Assembly: GCF_014873535.1 (NCBI RefSeq)
Contig: NZ_JADBEF010000001.1
Span: 6,696,001-6,760,000 of the forward strand
Source: Nonomuraea africana
Lineage (GTDB): Bacteria > Actinomycetota > Actinomycetes > Streptosporangiales > Streptosporangiaceae
DNA: 64,000 nt
Reading direction: 5' to 3'
Shown in pieces: positions 50,603-59,143 of the stretch. Below the pieces are notes generated by a model that saw only the letters and a program-made list of their open reading frames with translations, made no database searches and was not told the origin of the DNA. The position numbers and the translations under genes are program-made. Every line of letters starts with the position of its first letter. Position 1 is the first letter of the stretch.

Positions 50603-52264
50603 CTAGTGAGCGATGATCGAGGCGTCCTCCGGCGGCATGTCCTCGCGCGGTGCCGCGCGCAGCCAGCGGCAGCCGTGCGGCGACATCGGCAGCCGCACGT
50701 GGCCCCCGGCGACCTCCATCGTCTCGTCGGCCAGCAGGTCGGTGAGCACGCAGCCGTCCAGGCCCTCCAGCGCCAGCTCGATCTCCGTCGCGGTGTCACA
50801 CAGGTTGTGGACGGCCACCACGGTCGCGCTGTCGGCGTCGCAGCGGTGCGCGAAGACGGAGGGGTGGCCGGTGTCCAGCACGGTGTTGTCGCCCCACGCC
50901 AGCTCGGGGCACTCCCTGTAGCGCTCGATCAGCAGCTGGAACCAGCGCAGCAGCGAGTCGGGGTCGCGCTTCTGGTCACTGACGTTGACCCGGTCGGGCG
51001 CGAACGTCCCCTCGGGGATGTCCCGCACCGGCTTGGCGTCGCTGAAGCCGCCGCCCGGTGACCACTGCATCGGCGTCCTGACCGCCATGCGTCCCTCCGC
51101 GTCGAGGTCGTCCCCCATCCCGATCTCCTCGCCGTAGAAGATCACCGGCGTGCCCGGCATGGAGAACAGCAGGCTGTAGGCCATCTTGATGCGACGCAGG
51201 TCGCCGCCGAACATCGAGGGCAGCCTGCGGCGCAGGCCCCTGCCGTAGATCTGCATGTTCTTCTCGGGGCCGAAGGTGTCGAAGACCTCCTGCCGCTCCT
51301 CCTCGCTGAGCTTGTCGAGGGTCAGCTCGTCGTGGTTGCGGAGGAAGGTGGCCCACTGGCAGTCCTTGGGCGGCCTGGGACGGTCGCCCAGCGCCTGGTT
51401 GATCGGCTCGGCCTCGTTCCTGGCCAGGGCCAGCCAGGTGCGCTGCATGGCGATGAAGTCGAAGCACATCGTGAGCTGGTCGCCGTTGCCGTCGCCGAAG
51501 TAGGAGACGAGGTCCTTGTACTGCATGTTGACCTCGCCGAGCAGGATCGAGCCGCCTTCACGCCTGGACATGAAGGCGCGCAGGTCGGCGAGGAAGGCGT
51601 GCGGGTCGGGCAGCTTGTCGCCCACGTTCTCGATGAGGAACGGCACCGCGTCCACCCTGAACCCCGAGAGCCCGAGCTCCATCCAGAAGCCCAGCACGCG
51701 GGCGATCTCGTCGCGGACCGCGGGGTTGGCGACGTTGAGATCGGGCTGGTGGCGGTAGAAGCTGTGCAGGTAGTACTGCCCCGTATTCTTGTCGAACTGC
51801 CAGATCGAGTCCTCCTTGTCGGGGAAGACGATCTGGCTGGGGTCGTCAGGTTCGGGGTTGTCGGTCCACACGTACCAGTCGCGGTACGGCGACTCCCTGC
51901 TCGACCGCGACTCCTTGAACCACGGATGCTGGTCGGAGGTGTGGTTGACCACCAGGTCGGCGATCACCCTGATCCCCCTGTCCTTCGCGGTGCGCATGAA
52001 CTCGACGAAGTCGCCGAGCGTGCCGAGCCGGGCGTCGACGCTGTAGAAGTCGGTGATGTCGTAGCCGTCGTCCCTGTTGGGGGTCGGGAAGAAGGGCATG
52101 AGCCACAGACACGTGATGCCGAGGCTGTGCAGATAGTCGATCTGCTGGGTGAGGCCGCGGAAGTCGCCCACACCGTCGCCGTCGCCGTCCTTGTAGGTCT
52201 CGACGTCGAGACAGTAGATGACCGCGTTCTTCCACCAAAGATCGCTTGTGTACGTGAGCCGCAT
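50603..52264 (-). CDS. GH13 alpha-amylase/trehalose synthase-like enzyme
   Basis: 553 residues. TIM-barrel GH13 motifs: YDITDFYSVDARLGTLGDF (region I approach), RVIADLVVNHTSDQHPWF, GFRVDAV (catalytic Asp), ILLGEVN (catalytic Glu) and LRNHDELTLDKLSEEE (transition-state Asp). The order and VDARLGT resemble trehalose synthase/isomaltase-like GH13_16 enzymes. No signal peptide is present, so it acts in the cytosol on maltose, trehalose or related sugars. Length is typical of a TreS without the kinase domain. Confidence 0.9.
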   Translation of the reverse strand: MRLTYTSDLWWKNAVIYCLDVETYKDGDGDGVGDFRGLTQQIDYLHSLGITCLWLMPFFPTPNRDDGYDITDFYSVDARLGTLGDFVEFMRTAKDRGIRVIADLVVNHTSDQHPWFKESRSSRESPYRDWYVWTDNPEPDDPSQIVFPDKEDSIWQFDKNTGQYYLHSFYRHQPDLNVANPAVRDEIARVLGFWMELGLSGFRVDAVPFLIENVGDKLPDPHAFLADLRAFMSRREGGSILLGEVNMQYKDLVSYFGDGNGDQLTMCFDFIAMQRTWLALARNEAEPINQALGDRPRPPKDCQWATFLRNHDELTLDKLSEEERQEVFDTFGPEKNMQIYGRGLRRRLPSMFGGDLRRIKMAYSLLFSMPGTPVIFYGEEIGMGDDLDAEGRMAVRTPMQWSPGGGFSDAKPVRDIPEGTFAPDRVNVSDQKRDPDSLLRWFQLLIERYRECPELAWGDNTVLDTGHPSVFAHRCDADSATVVAVHNLCDTATEIELALEGLDGCVLTDLLADETMEVAGGHVRLPMSPHGCRWLRAAPREDMPPEDASIIAH

Positions 52265-52301
52265 GGCGCCCCTGCTACCCGATCAGGCGTATGGTGAACC
52301 C

Positions 52302-52652
52302 GTGCGGACCAGGTTGCCCGCTGCGCTGCTGCTCCTGCTGTCCACGCTCTTCCTGGCCGGCGGGACGACTCCGCCCGCCTCCGGCACGCCGACCGTCCAC
52401 GCCAAGTCCTTCAGGGCGGCCGATCACCAGCAGATCCTGCCCGACCCGTCAAGGCCGCAGGCCCACGCGGGCAAGGGTGTGCACGCCGCCTCGGGCGGCG
52501 TCGCCGTCCTCACGGCCAGGACCCCGTACGGCAGGCAGGCCCACCTCGCCGCCGTCACCGACGCTCGGCGCCGCGCGCAGGGCGCCGGGCACCACAGACG
52601 GGCGCCGGCCCGCGCCCCTCCCGCCTCCCCATCGCTCACCGAATCCCTGTAA
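52302..52652 (+). CDS. Small exported hypothetical protein upstream of secDF
   Basis: 116 residues from GTG 52302. Signal peptide (VRTRLPAALLLLLSTLFLAG), then a low-complexity, His/Arg-rich mature region (KSFRAADHQQILPDPSRPQA and RRAQGAGHHRRAPARAPPAS). No family recognised. It ends 18 bases before the SecDF gene, so it may share a transcript with that export component. Weak evidence for a folded product. Confidence 0.5.
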   Translation: MRTRLPAALLLLLSTLFLAGGTTPPASGTPTVHAKSFRAADHQQILPDPSRPQAHAGKGVHAASGGVAVLTARTPYGRQAHLAAVTDARRRAQGAGHHRRAPARAPPASPSLTESL

Positions 52653-52670
52653 GAGCCTTGTGGAGGACAC

Positions 52671-54896
52671 ATGTCCCGTGCGCCCATGTGGCGCGCGGTG
52701 GCGGCGCTTGCCGTCATCGCGACCTCGTTGTACCTAGCGTTGACCATGTCCCCGCGCCTCGGCCTCGACCTGCGCGGCGGCACCCAGCTCGTCTTCGAGA
52801 CCAGAGACTCGCCCACCGTGAAGGCCGACGCCGCGGCCACCGACAGAACACTGGAGGTGCTCCAGCGCAGGACGGACGCCCTGGGCGTGGTCGATCCGAC
52901 CCTGGTCCGCTCGGGCGAGAAGCGGATCATCGTCGAGCTGCCCGGCGTGCTCGACCCGCGCAGAGCCGCCGAGGTGATCGGCAGGACCGCCCAGCTCTCC
53001 TTCCACGCCGTCCTCGGCGACGACGATCCCAAGGGGCTGCCCGACGAGAGCGGTCAGCCGCTCCGCCTGGGCCCCGCGGTGATCAGCGGCGACGGCGTCA
53101 CGGACGCGGTCGCCCGCACCGATCCGCAGCGGGGGGCGAGCTGGTTCGTCTCCGTCGACTTCCGTGAGTCGGGCCCGTGGCAGAAGCTGACCGGCGCGGC
53201 GGCCTGCGAGCCCGTGGGCGATCCCAAGCGCAGGGTCGCCATCGTGCTCGACAAAAAGATCATTTCCTCGCCGCAGGTGAACGAGGGCACGCCGTGCCGT
53301 ACCGGCATGCCCGGCGGTTCCACCGACATCACCGGCTCCTTCACCCCCGAGGAGGCGCAGAACCTCGCGGTGCTGATCAAGGGCGGCTCGCTGCCCGTGC
53401 CGCTGGAGATCGTCGAGCAGCGGACGGTCGGCCCCACGCTCGGCGCCGACGCCATCGCGGCCAGCGCCAAGGCGGGCGTGGTCGGCGTCCTCCTGACGGG
53501 CCTGTTCATCATCCTGGTCTACCGGGTGGTCGGCCTGCTCGCCGCCATCGCGCTGGCCTCCTACGGCCTGATCTCCTACGCCGCCCTCGTCGCCCTCGGC
53601 GCCACGCTCACCCTGCCGGGACTGGCCGGATTCGTGCTGGCCATCGGCATGGCCGTGGACGCCAACGTGCTGGTCTTCGAAAGGGCGAGAGAGGAGTACG
53701 GCGCGACGCCGCGGAAGGGCCTGAAGGCGGCGCTCGACCGGGGGTTCAAGAACGCCTGGAGCGCGATCGCCGACTCCAACATCACCACGCTGCTCGCCGC
53801 GGGCCTGCTGTTCTGGCTGGCGTCGGGCCCCGTGAAGGGCTTCGGCGTGACGCTGTCCATCGGCGTGCTCGCCTCACTCGTCTCGGCCATGCTCATCACC
53901 AGGGCGCTCACCCAGTGGATCATCGGCAGGGTGCCGCCTCGGGTCTCTGGTCTCGGCTCCATCGGCAGGGTGCGCACCTGGCTGACGGCGAAGAACCCCT
54001 TCGTGATGCGTCACTCGCGGCGCTGGCTGGCGGGCGCGGCCGTGCTGGTCCTGGTCGCGGTCGGCGGGCTGCTCGCGCGCGGGCTGAACTTCGGGGTGGA
54101 GTTCACCGGAGGGCGGCTCGTGGAGTTCACGACGGCGACGCCGATGAGCGCCGACGCGGCCAGGCAGGCGGTCTCGGCCGCCGGTTTCCCGTCGGCCGTG
54201 GTGCAGAGCTCCGGCGAGGCCATCTCGGTGCGCACGGGCCAGATCAGCGGTGACGACGTGGTCCGGATCCAGGAGGCGCTCGGCGGCGGGGTCAGCAAGG
54301 TGCGCGACGAGCTCATCGGCCCCTCGCTCGGCGACGAGCTGCGCCGCAACGCGCTGATCGCCCTGGGCGTGGCGCTCGCGGCCCAGCTGCTCTACCTGGC
54401 CGCCAGGTTCAGATGGACCTTCGGCGCCGCCGCGGTGCTGGCCCTGTTCGTGGACACGGCGGCGGTCGTCGGTGCCTTCGCGTGGCTCGGCAAGCCGATC
54501 GACGGCGTCTTCCTCGCGGCGATGCTGACGATCATCGGCTACTCGGTGAACGACAAGGTCGTGGTCTTCGACAGGGTGCGCGAGCTGTGGGCGGCGCACC
54601 GGAAGACGCCCTTCCCGCAGATCGTCAACCAGGCGATCCTGCAGACCGTGCCGCGAACCGTCAACACCGGCCTCGGCGCGCTGTTCATCCTGGCCGCGCT
54701 GGCGGTATTCGGCGGCGACTCGCTGCGCGACTTCGCGATCGCGCTGCTCATCGGCATCGTGGTGGGCACGCTCACCTCGTCGTTCGTGGCCGGCCCGCTG
54801 GCCATCGAGCTCGAGCGGTACAGCAAGCAGCCGCCGCCCGAGCCGGCCAAGCGCCGCGAGCCCCGCTCCCGCGAGGGCTCGGGAGCCGTCGTGTGA
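52671..54896 (+). CDS. SecDF fusion protein-export component
   Basis: 741 residues, one chain with twelve membrane helices. SecD half: LGLDLRGGTQLVFET, a P1 head domain and GFVLAIGMAVDANVLVFERA. SecF half from about 440: NFGVEFTGGRLVEFT and IGYSVNDKVVVFDRVRE. These are the D1, D4, D5 and D6 motifs. SecDF pulls exported proteins outward using proton flow. Actinomycetes usually have separate secD and secF near yajC; a fused copy standing apart is likely an accessory paralogue. Confidence 0.93.
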   Translation: MSRAPMWRAVAALAVIATSLYLALTMSPRLGLDLRGGTQLVFETRDSPTVKADAAATDRTLEVLQRRTDALGVVDPTLVRSGEKRIIVELPGVLDPRRAAEVIGRTAQLSFHAVLGDDDPKGLPDESGQPLRLGPAVISGDGVTDAVARTDPQRGASWFVSVDFRESGPWQKLTGAAACEPVGDPKRRVAIVLDKKIISSPQVNEGTPCRTGMPGGSTDITGSFTPEEAQNLAVLIKGGSLPVPLEIVEQRTVGPTLGADAIAASAKAGVVGVLLTGLFIILVYRVVGLLAAIALASYGLISYAALVALGATLTLPGLAGFVLAIGMAVDANVLVFERAREEYGATPRKGLKAALDRGFKNAWSAIADSNITTLLAAGLLFWLASGPVKGFGVTLSIGVLASLVSAMLITRALTQWIIGRVPPRVSGLGSIGRVRTWLTAKNPFVMRHSRRWLAGAAVLVLVAVGGLLARGLNFGVEFTGGRLVEFTTATPMSADAARQAVSAAGFPSAVVQSSGEAISVRTGQISGDDVVRIQEALGGGVSKVRDELIGPSLGDELRRNALIALGVALAAQLLYLAARFRWTFGAAAVLALFVDTAAVVGAFAWLGKPIDGVFLAAMLTIIGYSVNDKVVVFDRVRELWAAHRKTPFPQIVNQAILQTVPRTVNTGLGALFILAALAVFGGDSLRDFAIALLIGIVVGTLTSSFVAGPLAIELERYSKQPPPEPAKRREPRSREGSGAVV

Positions 54897-54906
54897 GGTT
54901 TCAGCT

Positions 54907-54926
54907 GGGTAGTCATATAACTACCC
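54907..54926. promoter_or_regulatory. 20-bp palindrome upstream of the MEDS/STAS gene
   Basis: GGGTAGT-CATATA-ACTACCC lies 9 bases after secDF and 25 bases before the MEDS/STAS start. It is either an operator or a compact terminator. The perfect 7-bp arms with an AT core favour an operator. A second AT-rich stretch (CTAGTTAG) follows at 54927. Confidence 0.4.
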
Positions 54927-54951
54927 CTAGTTAGGGCGTAACATCCGAAAG

Positions 54952-55725
54952 GTGACGAAACCGCAGGCCATCCAGCCGGGCGACCACGTCGGTGTCACCT
55001 TCGACGACGACGACTCGCTCGCCGCCACCACGCTCGACTTCGTCGAGCAGGGGCGGCGGGCGGGCGCCCGCGTGCTCGTGTTCGCCGCCCCGCACCTCGC
55101 GGGTTCGCTGCCCGGGGTCCAGGTGATGGAGCCCAGGAGCACACTGGACGGCCTCATGGACTTCTACGCCGAGGCGGTACGGCAGGCGGCGACCGAGGGC
55201 CGGTCAGGGCTCTGGACCAGCGTCGAGATGAGCTGGGCCCGCGCGATCGACCCCGACGAGCTGGTGGCCGCCGAGTCCGGCCTGAACACGCTGTTCGGGG
55301 ACGGGCGGCTGACCGCGATCTGTCACTACGACACCAGGCTCTTCCCTCCGGCCCAGCTCACGCGCTTCCACCAGGCCCACCCCGTCGGCCGGGAGGCCGC
55401 CTGCCTGCGGCACCGCACGACGAGCGCAGGGGTGACCTTCACCGGCGAGGCGGACCGCACCAACCTGCTGGCCTGGCAGGCGCTGACCCGCGCGCTGCCT
55501 GACGGGGAGGCGGTCATCGACATCACCGGCATGTCCTTCCTCGACGTGCGGGCGATGGCCCAGCTCGGTCTGGTGGCCGCCGCCAGGTGCGCGCCGCTGT
55601 CGATCCTCGCCTGCCCGGGGCAGAGCGCGCACCTGCGGCTGCTCCGCGTGGACAGGGTCGCCAGACTGGTGACCGTCGAGGAGCCCGCCCTGCGTGGCGC
55701 GGGGCGGGTCATGCCCTACGGCTGA
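54952..55725 (+). CDS. MEDS-STAS sensor/anti-sigma antagonist-like protein
   Basis: 257 residues from GTG 54952. N-terminal MEDS domain (QPGDHVGVTFDDDDSLAATT, then DGLMDFYAEAVRQAATEG and the ICHYDTRLF motif, one of the DCMR/MEDS hallmarks) is joined to a STAS-like domain (LPDGEAVIDITGMSFLDVRA). MEDS domains sense small molecules such as dichloromethane-type signals; STAS links to partner-switching. The gene is next to anti-sigma-type ATPase and kinase genes. It converges with the receiver gene, whose end it overlaps by 10 bases. Confidence 0.88.
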   Translation: MTKPQAIQPGDHVGVTFDDDDSLAATTLDFVEQGRRAGARVLVFAAPHLAGSLPGVQVMEPRSTLDGLMDFYAEAVRQAATEGRSGLWTSVEMSWARAIDPDELVAAESGLNTLFGDGRLTAICHYDTRLFPPAQLTRFHQAHPVGREAACLRHRTTSAGVTFTGEADRTNLLAWQALTRALPDGEAVIDITGMSFLDVRAMAQLGLVAAARCAPLSILACPGQSAHLRLLRVDRVARLVTVEEPALRGAGRVMPYG

Positions 55726-56093
55726 CACGCGGCCGCCACCCTTCGCACGGCCGCCACGATGTCCCTGTTCGGCACGCCCTTGAGCACGTACTCCGTGACT
55801 CCCGCCCGGTCCATCTCCTCCACGGAACGGGGGTCGCCGTAGGCGGAGAAGGCCATGATCCTGGTGCGCGGCGAGCGGTTGCGGATCTCGCGCGCGGCTC
55901 GCGCGCCGCCGCCCGGCATCCGCATGTCGAGGATGGCGACCGCGGGCTCGTGCCGTACGGCGAGCTCGATGGACTCCTCGGCGTCGCACGCGACGGCGAC
56001 CACGTCCAGGTCGGGCTCGGCTCCCAGCACCTCCGACAGCGCCTCCCTGATCATCGGCTCGTCGTCGCCGATGAGAACGGTCAGCCTGGTCAC
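55716..56093 (-). CDS. Stand-alone receiver domain
   Basis: 125 residues from GTG 56093, overlapping the kinase stop (GTGA). Receiver only: VLIGDDEPMIREALSEVLG, phospho-acceptor Asp in AILDMRMPGGG and Lys in TEYVLKGVP. No output domain follows. It probably passes phosphate onward or titrates the PAS-PAS kinase encoded just upstream. Confidence 0.9.
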   Translation of the reverse strand: MTRLTVLIGDDEPMIREALSEVLGAEPDLDVVAVACDAEESIELAVRHEPAVAILDMRMPGGGARAAREIRNRSPRTRIMAFSAYGDPRSVEEMDRAGVTEYVLKGVPNRDIVAAVRRVAAACQP

Positions 56094-57523
56094 GACCCGC
56101 CCTCCCCGTACATCAGGGCGGGCACCCAGAACATCACGGTCGTCCCCTCCCCCTGCCTGCCGCCGACGCTCCACCAGCCGCCCGCCGTCTCGGCGCGTTC
56201 GCGCATCTCCAGGAGGCCGAAGTGGTCGCGTCCCGCGAGCCGTTCCACCGGCTGTGAGAGACCGACGCCGTCGTCGACCACCCGCACCAGTACACCGTGG
56301 TCGGCCGATTCCATCGACACCGACACCGTCGTGGCCCTGGCGTGCTTGCGCACGTTGGTCAGCGCTTCCTGGAGGATGCGGAAGATCGTGATCGCGCCCT
56401 CAGGCGCGGGTTCGCGCTCCAGGTCGTGGGAGAAGGTGTAGCGCAGTCCCGTACCCGCCATGGACTGGGCGAGATAGCCGTTCACCGCCTCGGCCAGGCC
56501 GTCCCCGTCGAGTCCTGGAGGGCGCAGGCGGAAGGTGAGCCCGCGCAGGCGGTTGATGGCGCTGGTCACCGCCTCGTCGAGCCGTTCCACGGTGGCGGCG
56601 TGCTCGGGAGGCAGCCGTCCCGCCAGCAGTTGCAGGCGCATCCCGACGGCGACCATCGACTGGATCGTGTCGTCGTGGACGTCCCACGCGATGCGGCGCC
56701 GCTCCGCCTCCTGCGCCTGCACCAGGTGGGCGAGCAGCCGGCCGCGCTCGTCGAGCGTGCGCTCGGCCATGCGCCGCTCGGTCATGTCGCGGGTGACCTT
56801 GCCGAACCCGCGCAGCCGTCCGGTCTCGTCGAAGAGGGCGGTGATGATCACATTGGCCCAGAACCTCGTGCCGTCCTTGCGGACCCGCCAGCCCTCGTCC
56901 TCCAGCCGCCCCTCCGCGATCGCCGTCACCAGTTCGCGCTCGGGCTTGCCGGCGGCGACGTCCTCGGGCGGATAGAACACCGAGAAGTGCGAGCCGGTGA
57001 TCTCGTCGGCGCGGTAGCCCTTGATCCGCTGCGCCCCCGCGTTCCAGCTGACGATGCAGCCCTCGGGGTCGAGCATGAAGATCGCGTAGTCGACGACGCT
57101 CTGCACCAGCAGGCGGAAGCGTTCCTCACTCTCGCGAAGGGCCTGCTCGCCCGCGCGCTGCGCGGTCCTGTCACGGGTGACCTTGCCGAACCCGCGCAGC
57201 CGTCCAGTCTCGTCGAAGAGGGCGGTGATGATCACATTGGCCCAGAACCTCGTGCCGTCCTTGCGGACCCGCCAGCCCTCGTCCTCCAGCCGCCCCTCCG
57301 CGATCGCCGTCACCAGCTCGCGCTCGGGCTTGCCGGCGGCGACGTCCTCGGGCGGATAGAACACCGAGAAGTGCGAGCCGGTGATCTCCTCCTCGGTGTA
57401 CCCGTTGATCAGCTGCGCGCCCTCGTTCCAGCTGACGATGCGCCCTTCGGTGTCGAGCATGAAGATCGAGTAGTCGATGACGCTCTGCACCAGCAGGTTG
57501 AGGTCCCGGTCTCCATCGGCCAT
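56090..57523 (-). CDS. PAS-PAS sensor histidine kinase with a near-identical PAS duplication
   Basis: 477 residues from ATG 57523 (MADGDRDLN). Two PAS domains (about 10-110 and 140-240) share a core of 72 residues that is identical in both (SHFSVFYPPEDVAAGKPERE and DGTRFWANVIITALFDETGR). Then comes HisKA_3 with RRIAWDVHDDTIQSMVAVGM (phospho-acceptor in WDVHDDTI) and HATPase_c with RILQEALTNVRKHA and FGLLEMRERAE. No membrane helix, so it is a soluble redox or ligand sensor. The receiver overlaps its 3' end. PAS ligands are not predictable. Confidence 0.93.
   Translation of the reverse strand: MADGDRDLNLLVQSVIDYSIFMLDTEGRIVSWNEGAQLINGYTEEEITGSHFSVFYPPEDVAAGKPERELVTAIAEGRLEDEGWRVRKDGTRFWANVIITALFDETGRLRGFGKVTRDRTAQRAGEQALRESEERFRLLVQSVVDYAIFMLDPEGCIVSWNAGAQRIKGYRADEITGSHFSVFYPPEDVAAGKPERELVTAIAEGRLEDEGWRVRKDGTRFWANVIITALFDETGRLRGFGKVTRDMTERRMAERTLDERGRLLAHLVQAQEAERRRIAWDVHDDTIQSMVAVGMRLQLLAGRLPPEHAATVERLDEAVTSAINRLRGLTFRLRPPGLDGDGLAEAVNGYLAQSMAGTGLRYTFSHDLEREPAPEGAITIFRILQEALTNVRKHARATTVSVSMESADHGVLVRVVDDGVGLSQPVERLAGRDHFGLLEMRERAETAGGWWSVGGRQGEGTTVMFWVPALMYGEGGS
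56790..57388 (-). repeat. 215-bp intragenic duplication
   Basis: 56790-57004 and 57174-57388 are identical except for two bases (offset 384 bp = 128 codons). They encode the shared core of the two PAS domains. The region between (57005-57173) is not duplicated to the same degree. Confidence 0.9.
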
Positions 57524-57569
57524 ACCGCAGCTTCGCACGAGGGGCCCCGCCCGCGGTACGGCCTGCCGT

Positions 57570-58028
57570 TCAGCCGAGCACCACACCCGACTTGGTCGTG
57601 GCTGGAGAAGGGGCGGCGACCAGCTCACACCACACCACCTTCCCGCCCTCGTGCGGGATGGCGCCCCAGGAGGAGCAGACTCGCTCGATCACCTGGAGGC
57701 CCCAGCCGTCGTGGGGGCCAGGCTCGCGCGGCACGGGCAGCTCCGTCCCCGAGTCGGCCACCTCCACCCGCACCTTGGCGGCGCTCGCGCTCATGCGGAA
57801 CAGCGGTGGCCCCAAACCGTGCAGCAACGCGTTGGTCACCAGCTCCGACACGACCAGCAGCACGTCGTCGTGCGCGCCACCGTAAGCGGCCTGCTGGAGG
57901 AATCGTCCGGCGATCTCCCTCGCCACGGTGATGCTGTCGAGCTCCTCTGCCAGCCGCTGCTCGGTCTGGAGTGCCATCCACCTAATGTCCGGCAGGCCGC
58001 GAGTGATCACGAGATGCGGCTGGCCCAT
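57570..58028 (-). CDS. Anti-sigma-type ATP-binding protein (HATPase_c_2)
   Basis: 152 residues from ATG 58028; ATG 57977 (MALQTEQRLAE) is a good alternative. Bergerat-type motifs: LVVSELVTNALLHG (N box), VEVADSGTELP (G1) and GWGLQVIERVCSSWG (G2). RsbW/SpoIIAB-like Ser kinases have this fold and regulate sigma factors through STAS partners. The MEDS/STAS gene is about 2.3 kb away. Partner not assigned. Confidence 0.9.
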   Translation of the reverse strand: MGQPHLVITRGLPDIRWMALQTEQRLAEELDSITVAREIAGRFLQQAAYGGAHDDVLLVVSELVTNALLHGLGPPLFRMSASAAKVRVEVADSGTELPVPREPGPHDGWGLQVIERVCSSWGAIPHEGGKVVWCELVAAPSPATTKSGVVLG

Positions 58029-58048
58029 AACCGACTAGTGCATCTGCA

Positions 58049-58687
58049 TCAGTCGAGCAGGCCGTCTCTGCGAGCGATGACCACGGCCTCCAGCTTCGAC
58101 CGGGCCCCGAGCTTCTCCAGCACCCGCTGGACGTGGTTGCGCGCGGTGTTGCGGGCCACGCCGAGGCGCTGGCTGATCTCGGCCGTGCTCGCCCCCTCCC
58201 CGAGCAGTTGCAGCGTCTCCCACTCCCTGCCCGTCAGCTCGGCGCCGTACGGCCCCGCCCGGCCCGCCAGCCGGTCGAGGACCTCGGGCAACAGCTCAGG
58301 CGCGAACGCCACGGCGCCGGAGGCCACCTCGCGGACCGCCGACTCCAGCGCCCGCAGCCCCGAAGACTTCATCACCAGCCCCGCGCCGCCCGCCTCCACC
58401 ACCCTCGTGGCCACCGAGGCGTTCGCCTCGGCCGTCAGCACCAGGACGCGCACGCCCTCCGCCGCCGCGGTGAACCTGCCGATGGCCTCGACGCCGTCGC
58501 CGTCGGGCAGGCGGCGGTCGAGCACCACCACGTCGGGCTGCCAGCGGCCCGTGTCGGCGACCGCGGCCTCCAGGGACGCCGACCTGGCCACCACCTCGAT
58601 GCCCGACGCCATGCCGAGCGCCATGCCGAGGGCCTCGGCCACCATGTCGTGATCCTCGACGAGAACTACCCTGATCGACGTCGGCAT
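58049..58687 (-). CDS. LuxR-family response regulator
   Basis: 212 residues from ATG 58687 (AGGAG about 10 bases upstream). Receiver with VVLVEDHDMVAEALGMALGM and VVVLDRRLPDGDG; no obvious degenerate residue. LuxR HTH with LTGREWETLQLLGEGASTAE and GVARNTARNHVQRVLEKLGA. There is no adjacent kinase gene; the HATPase_c_2 protein 20 bases downstream is not a His kinase. It may be phosphorylated by the PAS-PAS kinase. Confidence 0.92.
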   Translation of the reverse strand: MPTSIRVVLVEDHDMVAEALGMALGMASGIEVVARSASLEAAVADTGRWQPDVVVLDRRLPDGDGVEAIGRFTAAAEGVRVLVLTAEANASVATRVVEAGGAGLVMKSSGLRALESAVREVASGAVAFAPELLPEVLDRLAGRAGPYGAELTGREWETLQLLGEGASTAEISQRLGVARNTARNHVQRVLEKLGARSKLEAVVIARRDGLLD

Positions 58688-58702
58688 GGGCCCCATTCTC
58701 CT

Positions 58703-59048
58703 TCAGCCCTGGGCCCGCCTGGCGGCCAGGGCGGCGCCGATGCGCTGGACATGGTGGTCGTCCGCCGGATCGAGGCCGGTGAGCGCGGCCACCTTGCGCA
58801 ACCGGTAGTCGACGGTGTTGGAGCCGCGCCACCAGCTCCCTGACCCTGTCCCATGGCCCCTCCCAGGGAACCAGGACGCTGCCGCCCGCCGCGTCGAGCA
58901 GGGGCAGGGCCGCACCGTCGGCGAAGGAGTCGAGCTCGCGCAGCACCCGGTGGAGCCTGCGCCGCGTGGCGACCGCCGTGCTCTCCTCCATCGCCAGGCT
59001 CATGACCAGGTAGCGCGGGGCCAAACCTTCGACCGGCTCGCCGCTCAT
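58703..59048 (-). pseudogene. Remnant of a PucR/CdaR-type regulator
   Basis: ATG 59048 opens a middle-domain-like stretch (TRRRLHRVLRELDSFADGAA, GSVLVPWEGPWDRVRELVAR). Near 58815 it ends, and in another frame the C-terminal HTH begins (NTVDYRLRKVAALTGLDPAD) and runs to the stop at 58703. The region joining the two is deleted and shifted. The intact relative is the PucR gene at 60281. Confidence 0.7.
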
Positions 59049-59143
59049 CAGGGCGGAGGTGAGCCGGTGCTGCCGCGCGCTACCGGGCGAACCGGCCCGG
59101 TGCCAGGCCCGGTGAGCTGCTCGGCGGAGCGGGCCGCCTGGGA

